Part shown: piece after piece, positions 24,413 to 35,078 of the stretch
How positions within the stretch are numbered: position 1 is the first letter of the stretch
How the letters are laid out: the number at the start of each line of letters is the position of its first letter
Source of the DNA: Actinoallomurus soli
GTDB lineage: Bacteria; Actinomycetota; Actinomycetes; Streptosporangiales; Streptosporangiaceae
Direction of reading: 5' to 3'
DNA length: 64,000 bases
NCBI RefSeq assembly: GCF_024055715.1
Contig: NZ_JAMXMV010000012.1
Location: forward strand, 186,001-250,000
The notes under the pieces: model-generated
What the model was told of the DNA's origin: nothing
Seen by the model: the letters and a program-made list of their open reading frames with translations, nothing else
Database searches by the model: none
Translations under genes and position numbers: made by a program

Positions 24413-25570
24413 TCAGGCCTTGGTGGCGGCGAGTTGGGGGTTGACGCGGATGGCGCCCCAGAAGTTGGTCAGGTAGACGTCCTGGATCTGGATCAGGGTG
24501 CCGGTGTGCCGCGCGACGACCATCTTGCCGTTGCCGAGGTAGATCGCGATGTGCGAGACGCCGTTGAACGTCGGGTCGTTCTTCCAGGTCAGCAGGTCAC
24601 CCGGCTGGGCCTGGCTGTACGGCAGCCGCCAACCGGTGAACGCCTGGATGTCGGCGGTCCGCGGCATCTTGATGCCGGCCTGGGCGAAGGCGTACTGAAC
24701 GAGGCCCGAGCAGTCGTAGCCGCCCTCGCGGTCGGACTCGCCGCCCCAGACGTACGGCATGCCGATCTTGGACTCGGCGGCCCGGATGACCGTGGTGACC
24801 TGCTCGGCCGTCATCACGCGGCCCGGCGCGCCCGAGGTGCCGCCGGGGACGGTCGGGCCGTCGAACCGCGACTCCAGCGTGGCCGTCTTCGTGCCCTTGG
24901 GCAGCAGCTTGTCCAGCTGCTTGCGGAGCTTGACGAGGTTCGCGTGCGGGGCGCTGATGAGCAGGGCGTTGCCGGACGGCATGCCGATCGTCTGCGCGGT
25001 GTAGTGCGAGACCACGGCGTCGACCTGGTCGATGCCCATCGTGGCGTACGCGCCGACGCGTACGGACGTCTGGTGGTCTTTTCCGCCGATCTGGGTCTGG
25101 GACGCCAGCGGGATGCCGCCGTCCTGCCCCATCGGGAAGGAGATCGCGACGTCACCGCCCGCGATGTTGTTCCACAGGGCGTCGGACTTGGCGCTCGCCT
25201 CGGGGGTGTAGGCGCGGAACGTCGACGGCTCGACGCCCAGCACGCCCACGCGCTTGCCGCCCACGAAGGCACGGGCCGCGTCGACGACCTCGACGGCCTT
25301 GACGCCCTTCGTCTGGCGGACCTTCTCGATCGCGTCGGCGGGCAGCGTCTGCGCGGAGGCGACCAGCAGGTGCGGCGTGATGGTCTTCTGCAGCGCCGCG
25401 ACGTGGTAGCTCGTGCTGTCCGCCGCGGCCACGTAACCCCCGCCGGGGAGCCGCAGGGCCGGCGGGTGGGGGAACGGCCCGGCGAGCACCATCGCCATGT
25501 CCGCGGCGATGGTCGTGGCCAGTGAAACGCCAACGACCGTCGGAAGCATGCGGCGTCTCGCCCAGCGCAC
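24413..25570 (-). CDS. NlpC/P60 family cell-wall hydrolase
   Basis: This 385-residue exported protein has an N-terminal signal/anchor (residues 10-32), a middle domain of about 190 residues and a C-terminal NlpC/P60 domain (255-380). The catalytic Cys287 lies in GGYDCSGLVQYAF, His340 in VSHIAIYLG and the third polar residue His355 in ARHTG. The family cleaves peptide cross-links in peptidoglycan. The middle part (HLLVASAQTLPADAIEKVRQTKGVKAVEVVDAARAFV...) recalls the extracellular MacB/FtsX-type domain, an unusual partner. GTG 25570 has GGAGG five bases upstream. Convergent with the TetR gene. Confidence 0.88.
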   Translation of the reverse strand: MRWARRRMLPTVVGVSLATTIAADMAMVLAGPFPHPPALRLPGGGYVAAADSTSYHVAALQKTITPHLLVASAQTLPADAIEKVRQTKGVKAVEVVDAARAFVGGKRVGVLGVEPSTFRAYTPEASAKSDALWNNIAGGDVAISFPMGQDGGIPLASQTQIGGKDHQTSVRVGAYATMGIDQVDAVVSHYTAQTIGMPSGNALLISAPHANLVKLRKQLDKLLPKGTKTATLESRFDGPTVPGGTSGAPGRVMTAEQVTTVIRAAESKIGMPYVWGGESDREGGYDCSGLVQYAFAQAGIKMPRTADIQAFTGWRLPYSQAQPGDLLTWKNDPTFNGVSHIAIYLGNGKMVVARHTGTLIQIQDVYLTNFWGAIRVNPQLAATKA

Positions 25571-25849
25571 GGCGCCCTCCCTCGTCCCCAGTGCGGTTAC
25601 GACTATGACCTACGACGGCGATGGTCGTCTAGACGCTCATATGCCGCATAGGCCACTCGCGTTCGCCCGTTGGCAGGCGGGCGCTGTTCTGAGGTAACAC
25701 GTCCGTAAAGCAAAGATCAAGCCCACGGCCGGATCTTTATTGACAGGAATTCCAATGAGCGCCCGCCGGGAGGCCGCTCATCGCCCGGATACGACCCGCC
25801 GGGGGCCGCCACCGCCCGTGCCGGAGACGGCACGCCCGCTCGGGGTCGC
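25571..25849. other. Upstream region of the NlpC/P60 gene with short inverted repeat
   Basis: No gene is seen. AAAGATC (25712-25718) and GATCTTT (25732-25738) form a 7-bp inverted repeat with a 13-bp spacer in an A/T-richer patch. It could be an operator of the NlpC gene. The end adjoining 25850 is the 3' side of the DUF255 gene. Confidence 0.35.
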
Positions 25850-27835
<1,986 letters not shown>

Positions 27836-28057
27836 CGTGGGTCCCGCCGTGGTCGGTGCGTCCGTGCGTCCGGGTCCGGGACGGCTTCGCCGCGCCCGCC
27901 CGGTCAGTGGGTGGTCTTCCGTCTCACGCGTCACCTGCCCGGGCAGCCGACCGTGAATCCTCACACCGTACCCATGCCGCCTTGCGCGGTCGCCGGTGCG
28001 GATCTCGCAGAGGACTTAACCTGTCGGCAGGGTAGGACAACGGTCGGAGCGTGCACA

Positions 28058-28435
28058 GTGGATCCACTCTCGGTCTCAGCGCTCGTCACTCTCTTGTCGA
28101 AGATCTTCGACGGCGCCACCGACAAGGTCGGTGAGCAGCTGTGGGACGACCTCACCTCGGTCGTACGGCGGGTGTTCGGCCGCCGCAGCACCTCGGTCGA
28201 GGCCGCCAAGCGTCTCGGTGAGCGCCCCGGCGACGTCGACGCGACGCGGGCGCTGGCGGAGGCGCTCATCGCCGACTCCGCCCGCGACCCGCAGGGGGCG
28301 GCGCAGATCCGCCACTGGGTCGCCCGCGCCGAACGCGCCCTCGCCCCGGAGGGGTCGGCGACCAACACCATCGACGGCTCCGTCACCGGGAACGTCGTCC
28401 AGGCCCGCGACATCCGCGGCGACATCACCTTCTGA
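28058..28435 (+). CDS. Small helical protein with C-terminal RHIM/BASS-like amyloid motif
   Basis: This 125-residue protein begins at GTG 28058 with GGAG eight bases upstream. Residues 1-95 are helical (LLSKIFDGATDKVGEQLWDDL..., ARALAEALIADSARDPQGAAQIRHW). The last 23 residues, TNTIDGSVTGNVVQARDIRGDI, carry the N-x-I-x-G-x-V-x-G-x-V-V-Q-A-x-x-I-x-G pattern of bacterial amyloid signalling sequences related to the RHIM core (V-Q-x-x-x-I-x-G). In actinomycetes such motifs usually pair an effector with an NLR-type receptor carrying the same motif at its N-terminus. No NLR gene is adjacent, so this is an orphan copy. Its action is unknown; the helical domain shows no enzyme motif. Confidence 0.75.
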   Translation: MDPLSVSALVTLLSKIFDGATDKVGEQLWDDLTSVVRRVFGRRSTSVEAAKRLGERPGDVDATRALAEALIADSARDPQGAAQIRHWVARAERALAPEGSATNTIDGSVTGNVVQARDIRGDITF

Positions 28436-28535
28436 CCGCCTGCGGCCGCTCGCCTCCACCCGCGGCCGCGTCGTGGAGGAACCTTTCAGCCACGCCGAAG
28501 CCGGGCTCCAGGAAGATCGGCCATCATCGCGGGCC

Positions 28536-29096
28536 ATGCGAATCCTCCATGGCGGAGCGATGCTGGTCGCGGCGGCCGCGCTCGCCGTCTGCGCCGGCTG
28601 CGGATCCTCCGGCGGCAAGACGGCCGCCTCACCCTCCGGATCGGCCGGCGCCTCGGGTGCCGGCGGTTTCGCGGCGTACGCTGCCTGCCTTCGCCAGCAC
28701 GGCGCCGACATCCCGACGACCCGCCCCAGCGGGCGGCCCTCCGGCACGCCGGGACAGCGGGGCGGCGGGTTCGGTGGCGGGTTCGGCCGTGCCTTCGGCA
28801 ACGTGAGCCAGGCGGCGCGGGACGCCTGCCAGTCGCTCGCCCCGCAGGGACAGCGTCGGGGAATGCAGGAGTTGCAGGCGTTCCGCAGTTGCCTGAAGGA
28901 CCACGGCGTGACGCTCCCGACCCCGACGCCCGGTGCCGTGCGCTCGCCGGGCGCGAACCGTACGCCGGGCGCCCGTCCGTCTCCGGGCATGCGCTACCTC
29001 GGCGGGCTGAAGACGTCCGACCCGAAGGTCGCCGCGGCGCTCAAGACCTGCAAGCCGCTGCTTCCGAGCTTCTCCCCCCGCCCCACGGCGAGCTGA
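28536..29096 (+). CDS. Lipoprotein with paired CLRQHG/CLKDHG motifs
   Basis: This 186-residue protein has a lipoprotein signal (LVAAAALAVCAGC with lipidated Cys about residue 22), then Gly/Ser-rich text. Two copies of a short motif follow, AACLRQHGADIP and RSCLKDHGVTLPTP, separated by a Gly/Phe-rich linker (GGGFGGGFGRAFGN), and a final LKTCKPLLPSF. The Cys-Leu-x-x-His-Gly pairs look like metal or disulfide sites. Proteins of this kind are common near actinobacterial MacB-type ABC exporters, as here (next operon at 29.2-33.1 kb, convergent). It would sit on the outer face of the membrane. Function unknown. Confidence 0.7.
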   Translation: MRILHGGAMLVAAAALAVCAGCGSSGGKTAASPSGSAGASGAGGFAAYAACLRQHGADIPTTRPSGRPSGTPGQRGGGFGGGFGRAFGNVSQAARDACQSLAPQGQRRGMQELQAFRSCLKDHGVTLPTPTPGAVRSPGANRTPGARPSPGMRYLGGLKTSDPKVAAALKTCKPLLPSFSPRPTAS

Positions 29097-29163
29097 GCCG
29101 TACGGCGCCGGCGTCCGTCTCCGCACGGACCCGCTCCGGCGTCGGCGTCGTACCGGCCACGTC

Positions 29164-29203
29164 GGCCCCGGTGCCCGCTCTGCAGAGAGCCGGCACCGGG
29201 GCC
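29164..29203. terminator. Long bidirectional hairpin
   Basis: GGCCCCGGTGCC (29164-29175) pairs with 29192-29203, and an inner GCTCT-GCAG-AGAGC stem fills the loop. It lies between the convergent lipoprotein and DUF5666 genes. Confidence 0.75.
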
Positions 29204-29214
29204 TGCGGCGGTTC

Positions 29215-29838
29215 TCAGGGGCCTTGCGTCACCGTGGTGGCCGTGACGCCGCCGTCCTGGCCCGGCGTGCCCTGGACGACCACGGAGGCGCCGGTCTTGA
29301 GGTCCTTGACCTTGGCGCTCTTGGTCACCGAGACCTTCGTGGAACCGGTGGTCTTCACGCGCACGATCCCATTGGCCGTCTGAACGTAGATGATGTCGCC
29401 GTCGACGAGCTTGACGGTGCCGGTGGTCCCGCCGCCGCCGGGAGCCGCTCCCGTACCGAAGCCGTTGCCCGCGGCTCCGCCCCGGCCGGCGGCGCCGCCC
29501 TGCGTGCCTCCGCCGAAGGCGCCGGCACGGCCGCCCGCACCGCCCAGACCCGGGAAGCCGGCTCCGCCCTGGCCGTTGCGGGAGAACTGCGGGAATCCCG
29601 CCGCGGTCTGCTTCTTCCCCCAGTGCTTGTCCGCCTGCACGCCGCCGACGAAGCCGGCGACGATCAGTACGCCCGCGGCCAGGGCCATGGTGGCCGAGGG
29701 GAGCCGACGGTCCTTCCGCGGTTCGGCGGCCGCCAGCTCCTGCGCGAGGTCGCCCTCGAACGGTGAGGTGCGCAGCAGTTCTTCCGGCGGCACCTCGTCG
29801 ACCGGTGTGTCGCTGCCCTTGCGCCGTGTTCCAGGCAC
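29215..29838 (-). CDS. DUF5666-type membrane-anchored protein
   Basis: This 207-residue protein has a cytoplasmic acidic N-terminus (to about 45), one membrane helix (SATMALAAGVLIVAGFVGGV, about 48-67) and a Gly/Ala/Phe-rich linker. A C-terminal beta domain (TTGTVKLVDGDIIYVQTANGIVRVKTTGSTKVSVTKSAKVKDLKTGASVVVQGTPG) is typical of DUF5666. GTG 29838 has AGGGAG five bases upstream. It is the last gene of a minus-strand set, 19 bp after the ABC permease gene, so it probably works with that exporter outside the membrane. Mechanism unknown. Confidence 0.75.
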   Translation of the reverse strand: MPGTRRKGSDTPVDEVPPEELLRTSPFEGDLAQELAAAEPRKDRRLPSATMALAAGVLIVAGFVGGVQADKHWGKKQTAAGFPQFSRNGQGGAGFPGLGGAGGRAGAFGGGTQGGAAGRGGAAGNGFGTGAAPGGGGTTGTVKLVDGDIIYVQTANGIVRVKTTGSTKVSVTKSAKVKDLKTGASVVVQGTPGQDGGVTATTVTQGP

Positions 29839-29856
29839 AGTCTCTCCCTATGGGTG

Positions 29857-31127
<1,271 letters not shown>

Positions 31128-31131
<4 letters not shown>

Positions 31132-31865
31132 CGGTGCCGCACCCCCGTTCCCATCGGCCCGGGCGGCGGGCCGGCCACGGGCGCCGCGCGCCGGTCCTCG
31201 ACGATGCGGCCGTCGACCAGCCGGATCACCCGCTTGGCGCGGGCCGCGACGTCGTCCTCGTGGGTGATCAGCACGATCGTGCGGCCGTCGGCGCTGAGCC
31301 GGTCGAGCACGCCCAGGACGTCCTCCGTGGATCGGGTGTCGAGGTTCCCGGTGGGCTCGTCGGCCAGCAGGAGCGCCGGTGAGGTCACCAGCGCGCGGGC
31401 GACGGCCACGCGCTGCTGCTGGCCGCCTGACAGCTCGTTCGGCTCGTGGCCGACGCGGTCGGCGAGGCCGACCTGCGCCAGCGCGGCCAGCGCCCGCCGC
31501 CTCCGCTCCGCGGCCTTGACGCCGCCGTACGCCAGGGGCAGTTCGACGTTGGCCAGGGCGCTCATCCGGGGGATCAGGTTGAAGGACTGGAACACGAACC
31601 CGATGCGCCGGTTCCGCAGGACGGCCAGCCGCCGGTCGTCGAGCGCGCCGACGTCCAGGCCGTCGAGGAGGTACCGGCCGCCGCTGGGGACGTCGAGGCA
31701 GCCCAGGATGTTCATCAGGGTCGACTTGCCGGAGCCGGACGCGCCCATGATCGCCACGTAGTCGCCCTGGTCGACGGTGAGGCGGACCCCGCGCAGCGCG
31801 TGCACCGCCGTGTCCCCGGTCCCGTACACCTTGGTGACGTCCTGGACGTCGAGGACGGTCGTCAC
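31128..31865 (-). CDS. MacB-like ABC transporter ATP-binding protein
   Basis: This 245-residue cytoplasmic ATPase has Walker A GASGSGKST, Q-loop FVFQSFNLIP, signature LSGGQQQRVAVARAL and Walker B LLLADEPTGNLD. The H-loop is ITHEDD. The sequence belongs to the MacB/LolD subfamily, which drives extracellular export with a FtsX/MacB-type permease. GTG 31865 overlaps the adaptor stop (GTGA), and its own stop overlaps the permease start (ATGA), so the three genes are translationally coupled. A short Pro-rich tail ends the protein. Substrate not deducible. Confidence 0.95.
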
Positions 31866-33067
31866 CCCCGGCCTCCGCCGCGAGCGCCTCCGCCGAGGCC
31901 GCCACCGACACCGCCGCCGGGAAAGCGGCCCGCGGGGAATCCGCCGGTGCCCGAGGTCGAGCTGACCGCGATCAGGACCTGGTCCCCCTCCTTGAGGCCC
32001 GAGGTGATCTCGGTTCCCTGGTCGCCCTGGACGCCGGTCCGCACGATCCGGAGGGCCTGCTTGCCGCTCTCCAGCACGGTCACGGTGCTGCGTCCGCCGG
32101 CGGTTCGTACGGCGGCGGTCGGAACGTACAGCACGTTCTCCGCCCGCGCGGTCGTCACCCGGACCGAGGCGGTCGCGCCGATGCGCAGCCCCGTGGGCGG
32201 GTCGCTGAGCGAGACCGTGACGCCGTACTGCACGACGTTGTTCGAGGTGGTCGCGGTCTGGTCGATGGCGGTGACCCTGCCGGACGCCTGGGCGTTCTGG
32301 ACGGCGTCGAAGGTCACGGTCGCCTGCTGGCCCTTCTTGAGCTTGGCGACGTCGGCCTCGGTGAAGTTCCCGGTGACCACGAGCTTGGAGGTCTCGGCGA
32401 TCGTCATGAACCCGCCGCCGGAACCGCTCGACGAACCCGCGGAGCCGGCCGCACCCGACGAGCCGGCGGACCCGCCACCGCCACCGGAGCCGCCCGAACC
32501 GCCGGAGCCCGCCGAGCCCGAGGACGAGCCGCCGGACGAACCGCTCGAACCGCTCGAACCGCTGGACGATCCGCCGACGGTGCCGTTGACCGAGATGACG
32601 GTTCCGCTGAAGGGGGCGACGAGCTCGGTGCCGTCGAGGGCGCGCTTGGCGCTGTTGTAGGACGCCTTCGCCTGCATGTAGGAGGAGTAGCCCGAGGCGG
32701 TCGACGTGTCGCCGGCCTCGGCGGCGTCCAGGGCGGCCCGCGCGGCCTCGAGGTCGTCCCGGGCGCCCGCGTCGTCGACGGTGGCGAGCACCTGGCCCTT
32801 CTTGACCTTGTCGCCGACCTGAACGTTGATCTTGTCGACCGTGCCGCTGGTCGCGAAGGAGAGGTCCTGGGAGCGGGCGCTGGCGACCGTGCCGGAGGCC
32901 GAGACGGAGGCGACGACCGTGCCACGGCTCACCTGGACGGTCCGGCCCGGGGACGACGCGCCCGCGTCATCGCTCAACGAGAAGTACGCGACCCCGGCCC
33001 CGCCCACGAGCAGAACGGCCAGAGCGCCGTTGATGAGCACGCCACGGCGTCGGAGGAGGGATTTCAC
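31862..33067 (-). CDS. HlyD/MacA-type efflux adaptor with Ser/Gly-rich insertion
   Basis: This 401-residue protein has an N-terminal anchor (residues 8-30) and two lipoyl-like half-motifs (ATSGTVDKINVQVGDKVKKGQVLATVDD and TELVAPFSGTVISVNGTVG), split by a short helical hairpin. About 60 residues of almost pure Ser/Gly/Ala follow (GSSSGSSGSSG...), then a beta-barrel domain (ETSKLVVTGNFTEADVAKLKKGQQATVTFDAV) and a membrane-proximal domain. It would link the MacB-like permease to the outside of the cell. GTG 33067 has only a weak ribosome-binding site. It is the first gene of the operon adaptor-ATPase-permease-DUF5666, and is divergent from a second adaptor at 33259. Confidence 0.88.
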   Translation of the reverse strand: MKSLLRRRGVLINGALAVLLVGGAGVAYFSLSDDAGASSPGRTVQVSRGTVVASVSASGTVASARSQDLSFATSGTVDKINVQVGDKVKKGQVLATVDDAGARDDLEAARAALDAAEAGDTSTASGYSSYMQAKASYNSAKRALDGTELVAPFSGTVISVNGTVGGSSSGSSGSSGSSGGSSSGSAGSGGSGGSGGGGGSAGSSGAAGSAGSSSGSGGGFMTIAETSKLVVTGNFTEADVAKLKKGQQATVTFDAVQNAQASGRVTAIDQTATTSNNVVQYGVTVSLSDPPTGLRIGATASVRVTTARAENVLYVPTAAVRTAGGRSTVTVLESGKQALRIVRTGVQGDQGTEITSGLKEGDQVLIAVSSTSGTGGFPAGRFPGGGVGGGLGGGARGGGRG

Positions 33068-33258
33068 TCGCCACAGGGTCCCGGAACCTGCTTGGGCCAA
33101 CCTGATCCGATCCTGAGAGATTCCTGTGGACTCGTGCGCGTTACGGAGCCCGTTCCGAGGCCGCGACCAGTGACCGACCACGACCGGAGAGGACGCCTTC
33201 AGGGAACTCTGAGGTTGGGCTCGGGTCCCTGTGACCTTCATCCGCCAGGATTCCGCGC

Positions 33259-34764
33259 GTGAACCGCCCGACCATGCGCGATCTCCGGAGACCACCGTGG
33301 CTCACCGCCGGTGCGGTGGTCATGCTCACGACCGGGGTGGTGGCCCTCGGCGACTCCCCCGCGAGCGCGGCGTACACCGTCGTGCGACGCGGGACCGTGA
33401 CGGCGACCGCGGGGGCCGCGGGGTCCGTGCGCAGCGCCGACACTCGCGAGCTCGTCTTCGGCACCTCCGGAACGGTGAAGGAGATCAAGGTCGCGCCGGG
33501 CGCACGGGTACACGCCGGCCAGGTCCTCGCCCGCCTCGACGACACGGCGGCCCGGGAACAGGTCGCCGTCGCGAAGGCCGTGCTCACGGCCGCTCAGGAC
33601 ACCTACGCCAACGCGCTGCAGGGCATCTGCGCGGGCTCCGGCGGCACAGGCTCAGGCGGCTCAGGCTCAGGCTCAGGCGGCTCAGGCTCCGGCGGTTCGG
33701 GAGGCGGCGCGGCGGGCGGGTCCGCGAGCGGGGGAACCGGGGGCGCGTCCGGAGCGACGGTTCAGACGGCCGGCTTCCGGCGTCCTCGGCCGCCGCGGAG
33801 GCCGACCCCGACCCCCACCAGCACCACGCCCACACCCACGCCCACCCCGACCCACAAGCCCACCCCGACGCCGACCCCGACGCCGACCTCGCCGCGGCCC
33901 ACCCCGACCAGCCCTTCGCCCACGCACTCCCCACGGCCGACCGGCCACCCGAAACCCACCGGCCATCCGAAGCCCACCGGCCATCCGAAGCCCACCGGGC
34001 GCCCGAAGCCGAGCGGCAAGCCCGGCACGGGCGGCGGCCGCCCCGGCGGAAGCCGTTCCGGCGCGGGCGGTGGCGGCGCGGGCGGTGGCGGCGGCTGCCA
34101 GCCGAACGCGGCCGAGCAGGCCTCCGCGAAGGTCACCCAGGCGGAGGTCAACGTCCGGCAGGCCGACCGCGCGCTGTCCGCGACCACCCTCAAGGCGCCG
34201 ATGTCCGGCACCGTCCTGTCGATCACGGGCGCGGTCGGCGACCAGGTCGGCGCCGGCAAGGGCGGTTTCCTCACGCTGGGCGACCTGGACGACCTCCAGG
34301 TACGGGCCCTGTTCTCGCTCGCTGACGTCGACCGGCTCAAGATCGGCCAGCGGGCGACGATCGGACTCGGGATGTCACCCGACGGGCAGTACACCGGTAC
34401 GGTCACCGGCATCGACCCGGCGGCCACCACCAGTGGCAACCTCGCCCGGGTCGGCGTGAACATCTCCCTCGACGACCCGCCGTCCGGCGTGCTGGTCGGC
34501 ATGAGCGCGACCGTCGACGTCGTGACCGCGCAGGCCCAGAGCGTGCTTTACGTCCCCGTCGCCGCGGTGCGGACCGTGCCCGGCGGCGCGGCCACCGTGC
34601 TCGTACGGCACGAGGGGCGGAGCATCACCCGGACCGTGCGGCTCGGAGTACGGAGCGACCGGTACGTGGCGATCACCGGCGGCCTGTCCTCCGGTGACCA
34701 GGTGGTGCTGCCGACGAGCGACGGCCCGGACGGTTTCCCGGACGGAGCCTTCCCCGGCGCCTGA
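33259..34764 (+). CDS. Second HlyD-type adaptor with repeat-rich insertion
   Basis: This 501-residue exported protein has the same plan as its divergent neighbour: signal/anchor (15-38), RRGTVTATAGAAGSVRSADTRELVFGTSGTVKEIKVAPG.RVHAGQVLARLDD, then a second half-motif TLKAPMSGTVLSITGAVGDQVGAG and C-terminal barrel text. Between the halves lies an insertion of about 170 residues with Gly/Ser repeats, (PT)n stretches and four copies of a six-residue HPKPTG-type unit. GTG 33259 starts it. No ATPase or permease gene follows, so it may share the exporter at 29.9-31.9 kb or act elsewhere. The insertion resembles wall-spanning linkers. Confidence 0.82.
   Translation: MNRPTMRDLRRPPWLTAGAVVMLTTGVVALGDSPASAAYTVVRRGTVTATAGAAGSVRSADTRELVFGTSGTVKEIKVAPGARVHAGQVLARLDDTAAREQVAVAKAVLTAAQDTYANALQGICAGSGGTGSGGSGSGSGGSGSGGSGGGAAGGSASGGTGGASGATVQTAGFRRPRPPRRPTPTPTSTTPTPTPTPTHKPTPTPTPTPTSPRPTPTSPSPTHSPRPTGHPKPTGHPKPTGHPKPTGRPKPSGKPGTGGGRPGGSRSGAGGGGAGGGGGCQPNAAEQASAKVTQAEVNVRQADRALSATTLKAPMSGTVLSITGAVGDQVGAGKGGFLTLGDLDDLQVRALFSLADVDRLKIGQRATIGLGMSPDGQYTGTVTGIDPAATTSGNLARVGVNISLDDPPSGVLVGMSATVDVVTAQAQSVLYVPVAAVRTVPGGAATVLVRHEGRSITRTVRLGVRSDRYVAITGGLSSGDQVVLPTSDGPDGFPDGAFPGA
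33941..34012 (+). repeat. Four tandem 18-bp units inside the adaptor gene
   Basis: The unit CCGGCCATCCGAAGCCCA occurs at 33959 and 33977, with variants at 33941 and 33995. It encodes repeated TGHPKP hexapeptides. An 18-bp unit keeps the frame when copy number changes, so length variation between strains is likely. Confidence 0.8.
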
Positions 34765-35078
34765 CAGGACCCCTGAGGCCACCGACGACCGCGTGCGCGG
34801 ACGGCGGCTCCTGAGGGGACGACCGGCTCTGCGCCGAGGATCCTCGTCGCGCCGGCCACCGAAACCCTCGGCACTCCGCTCTCCGGAAGCGCCGGCACCG
34901 GGCCAGGGCCGAGCGCGGCCGGGCCGAACGCAGCGCCGAGATCGAGGGGCAGCCTGGCCGAGTTCGGGGGCGCCGGGCCGGGCTCGGGGATTCTTCGGTC
35001 CGACGAACGGGCTTCGCCGTCTGGAGGCGGCGGCTCGGTGATGCGCCGACGGCCCGGCCGGGTCGTGCGCCGCTCGGG
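34765..35078. other. Intergenic stretch without a recognised feature
   Basis: These 314 bp lie between the convergent second adaptor and HtrA protease genes. No convincing gene, strong hairpin or repeat is seen. Confidence 0.4.

Noticed and set aside
24434-25525. Long plus-strand frame opposite the NlpC/P60 gene
   Set aside because: It mirrors the real gene; its Asp/Val/Arg/Gly/His-rich composition is typical of antisense frames in high-GC DNA.
25712-25738. AAAGATC/GATCTTT repeat as a defined operator
   Set aside because: The arms are short, and there is no second copy or matching regulator; kept only as a note on the intergenic region.
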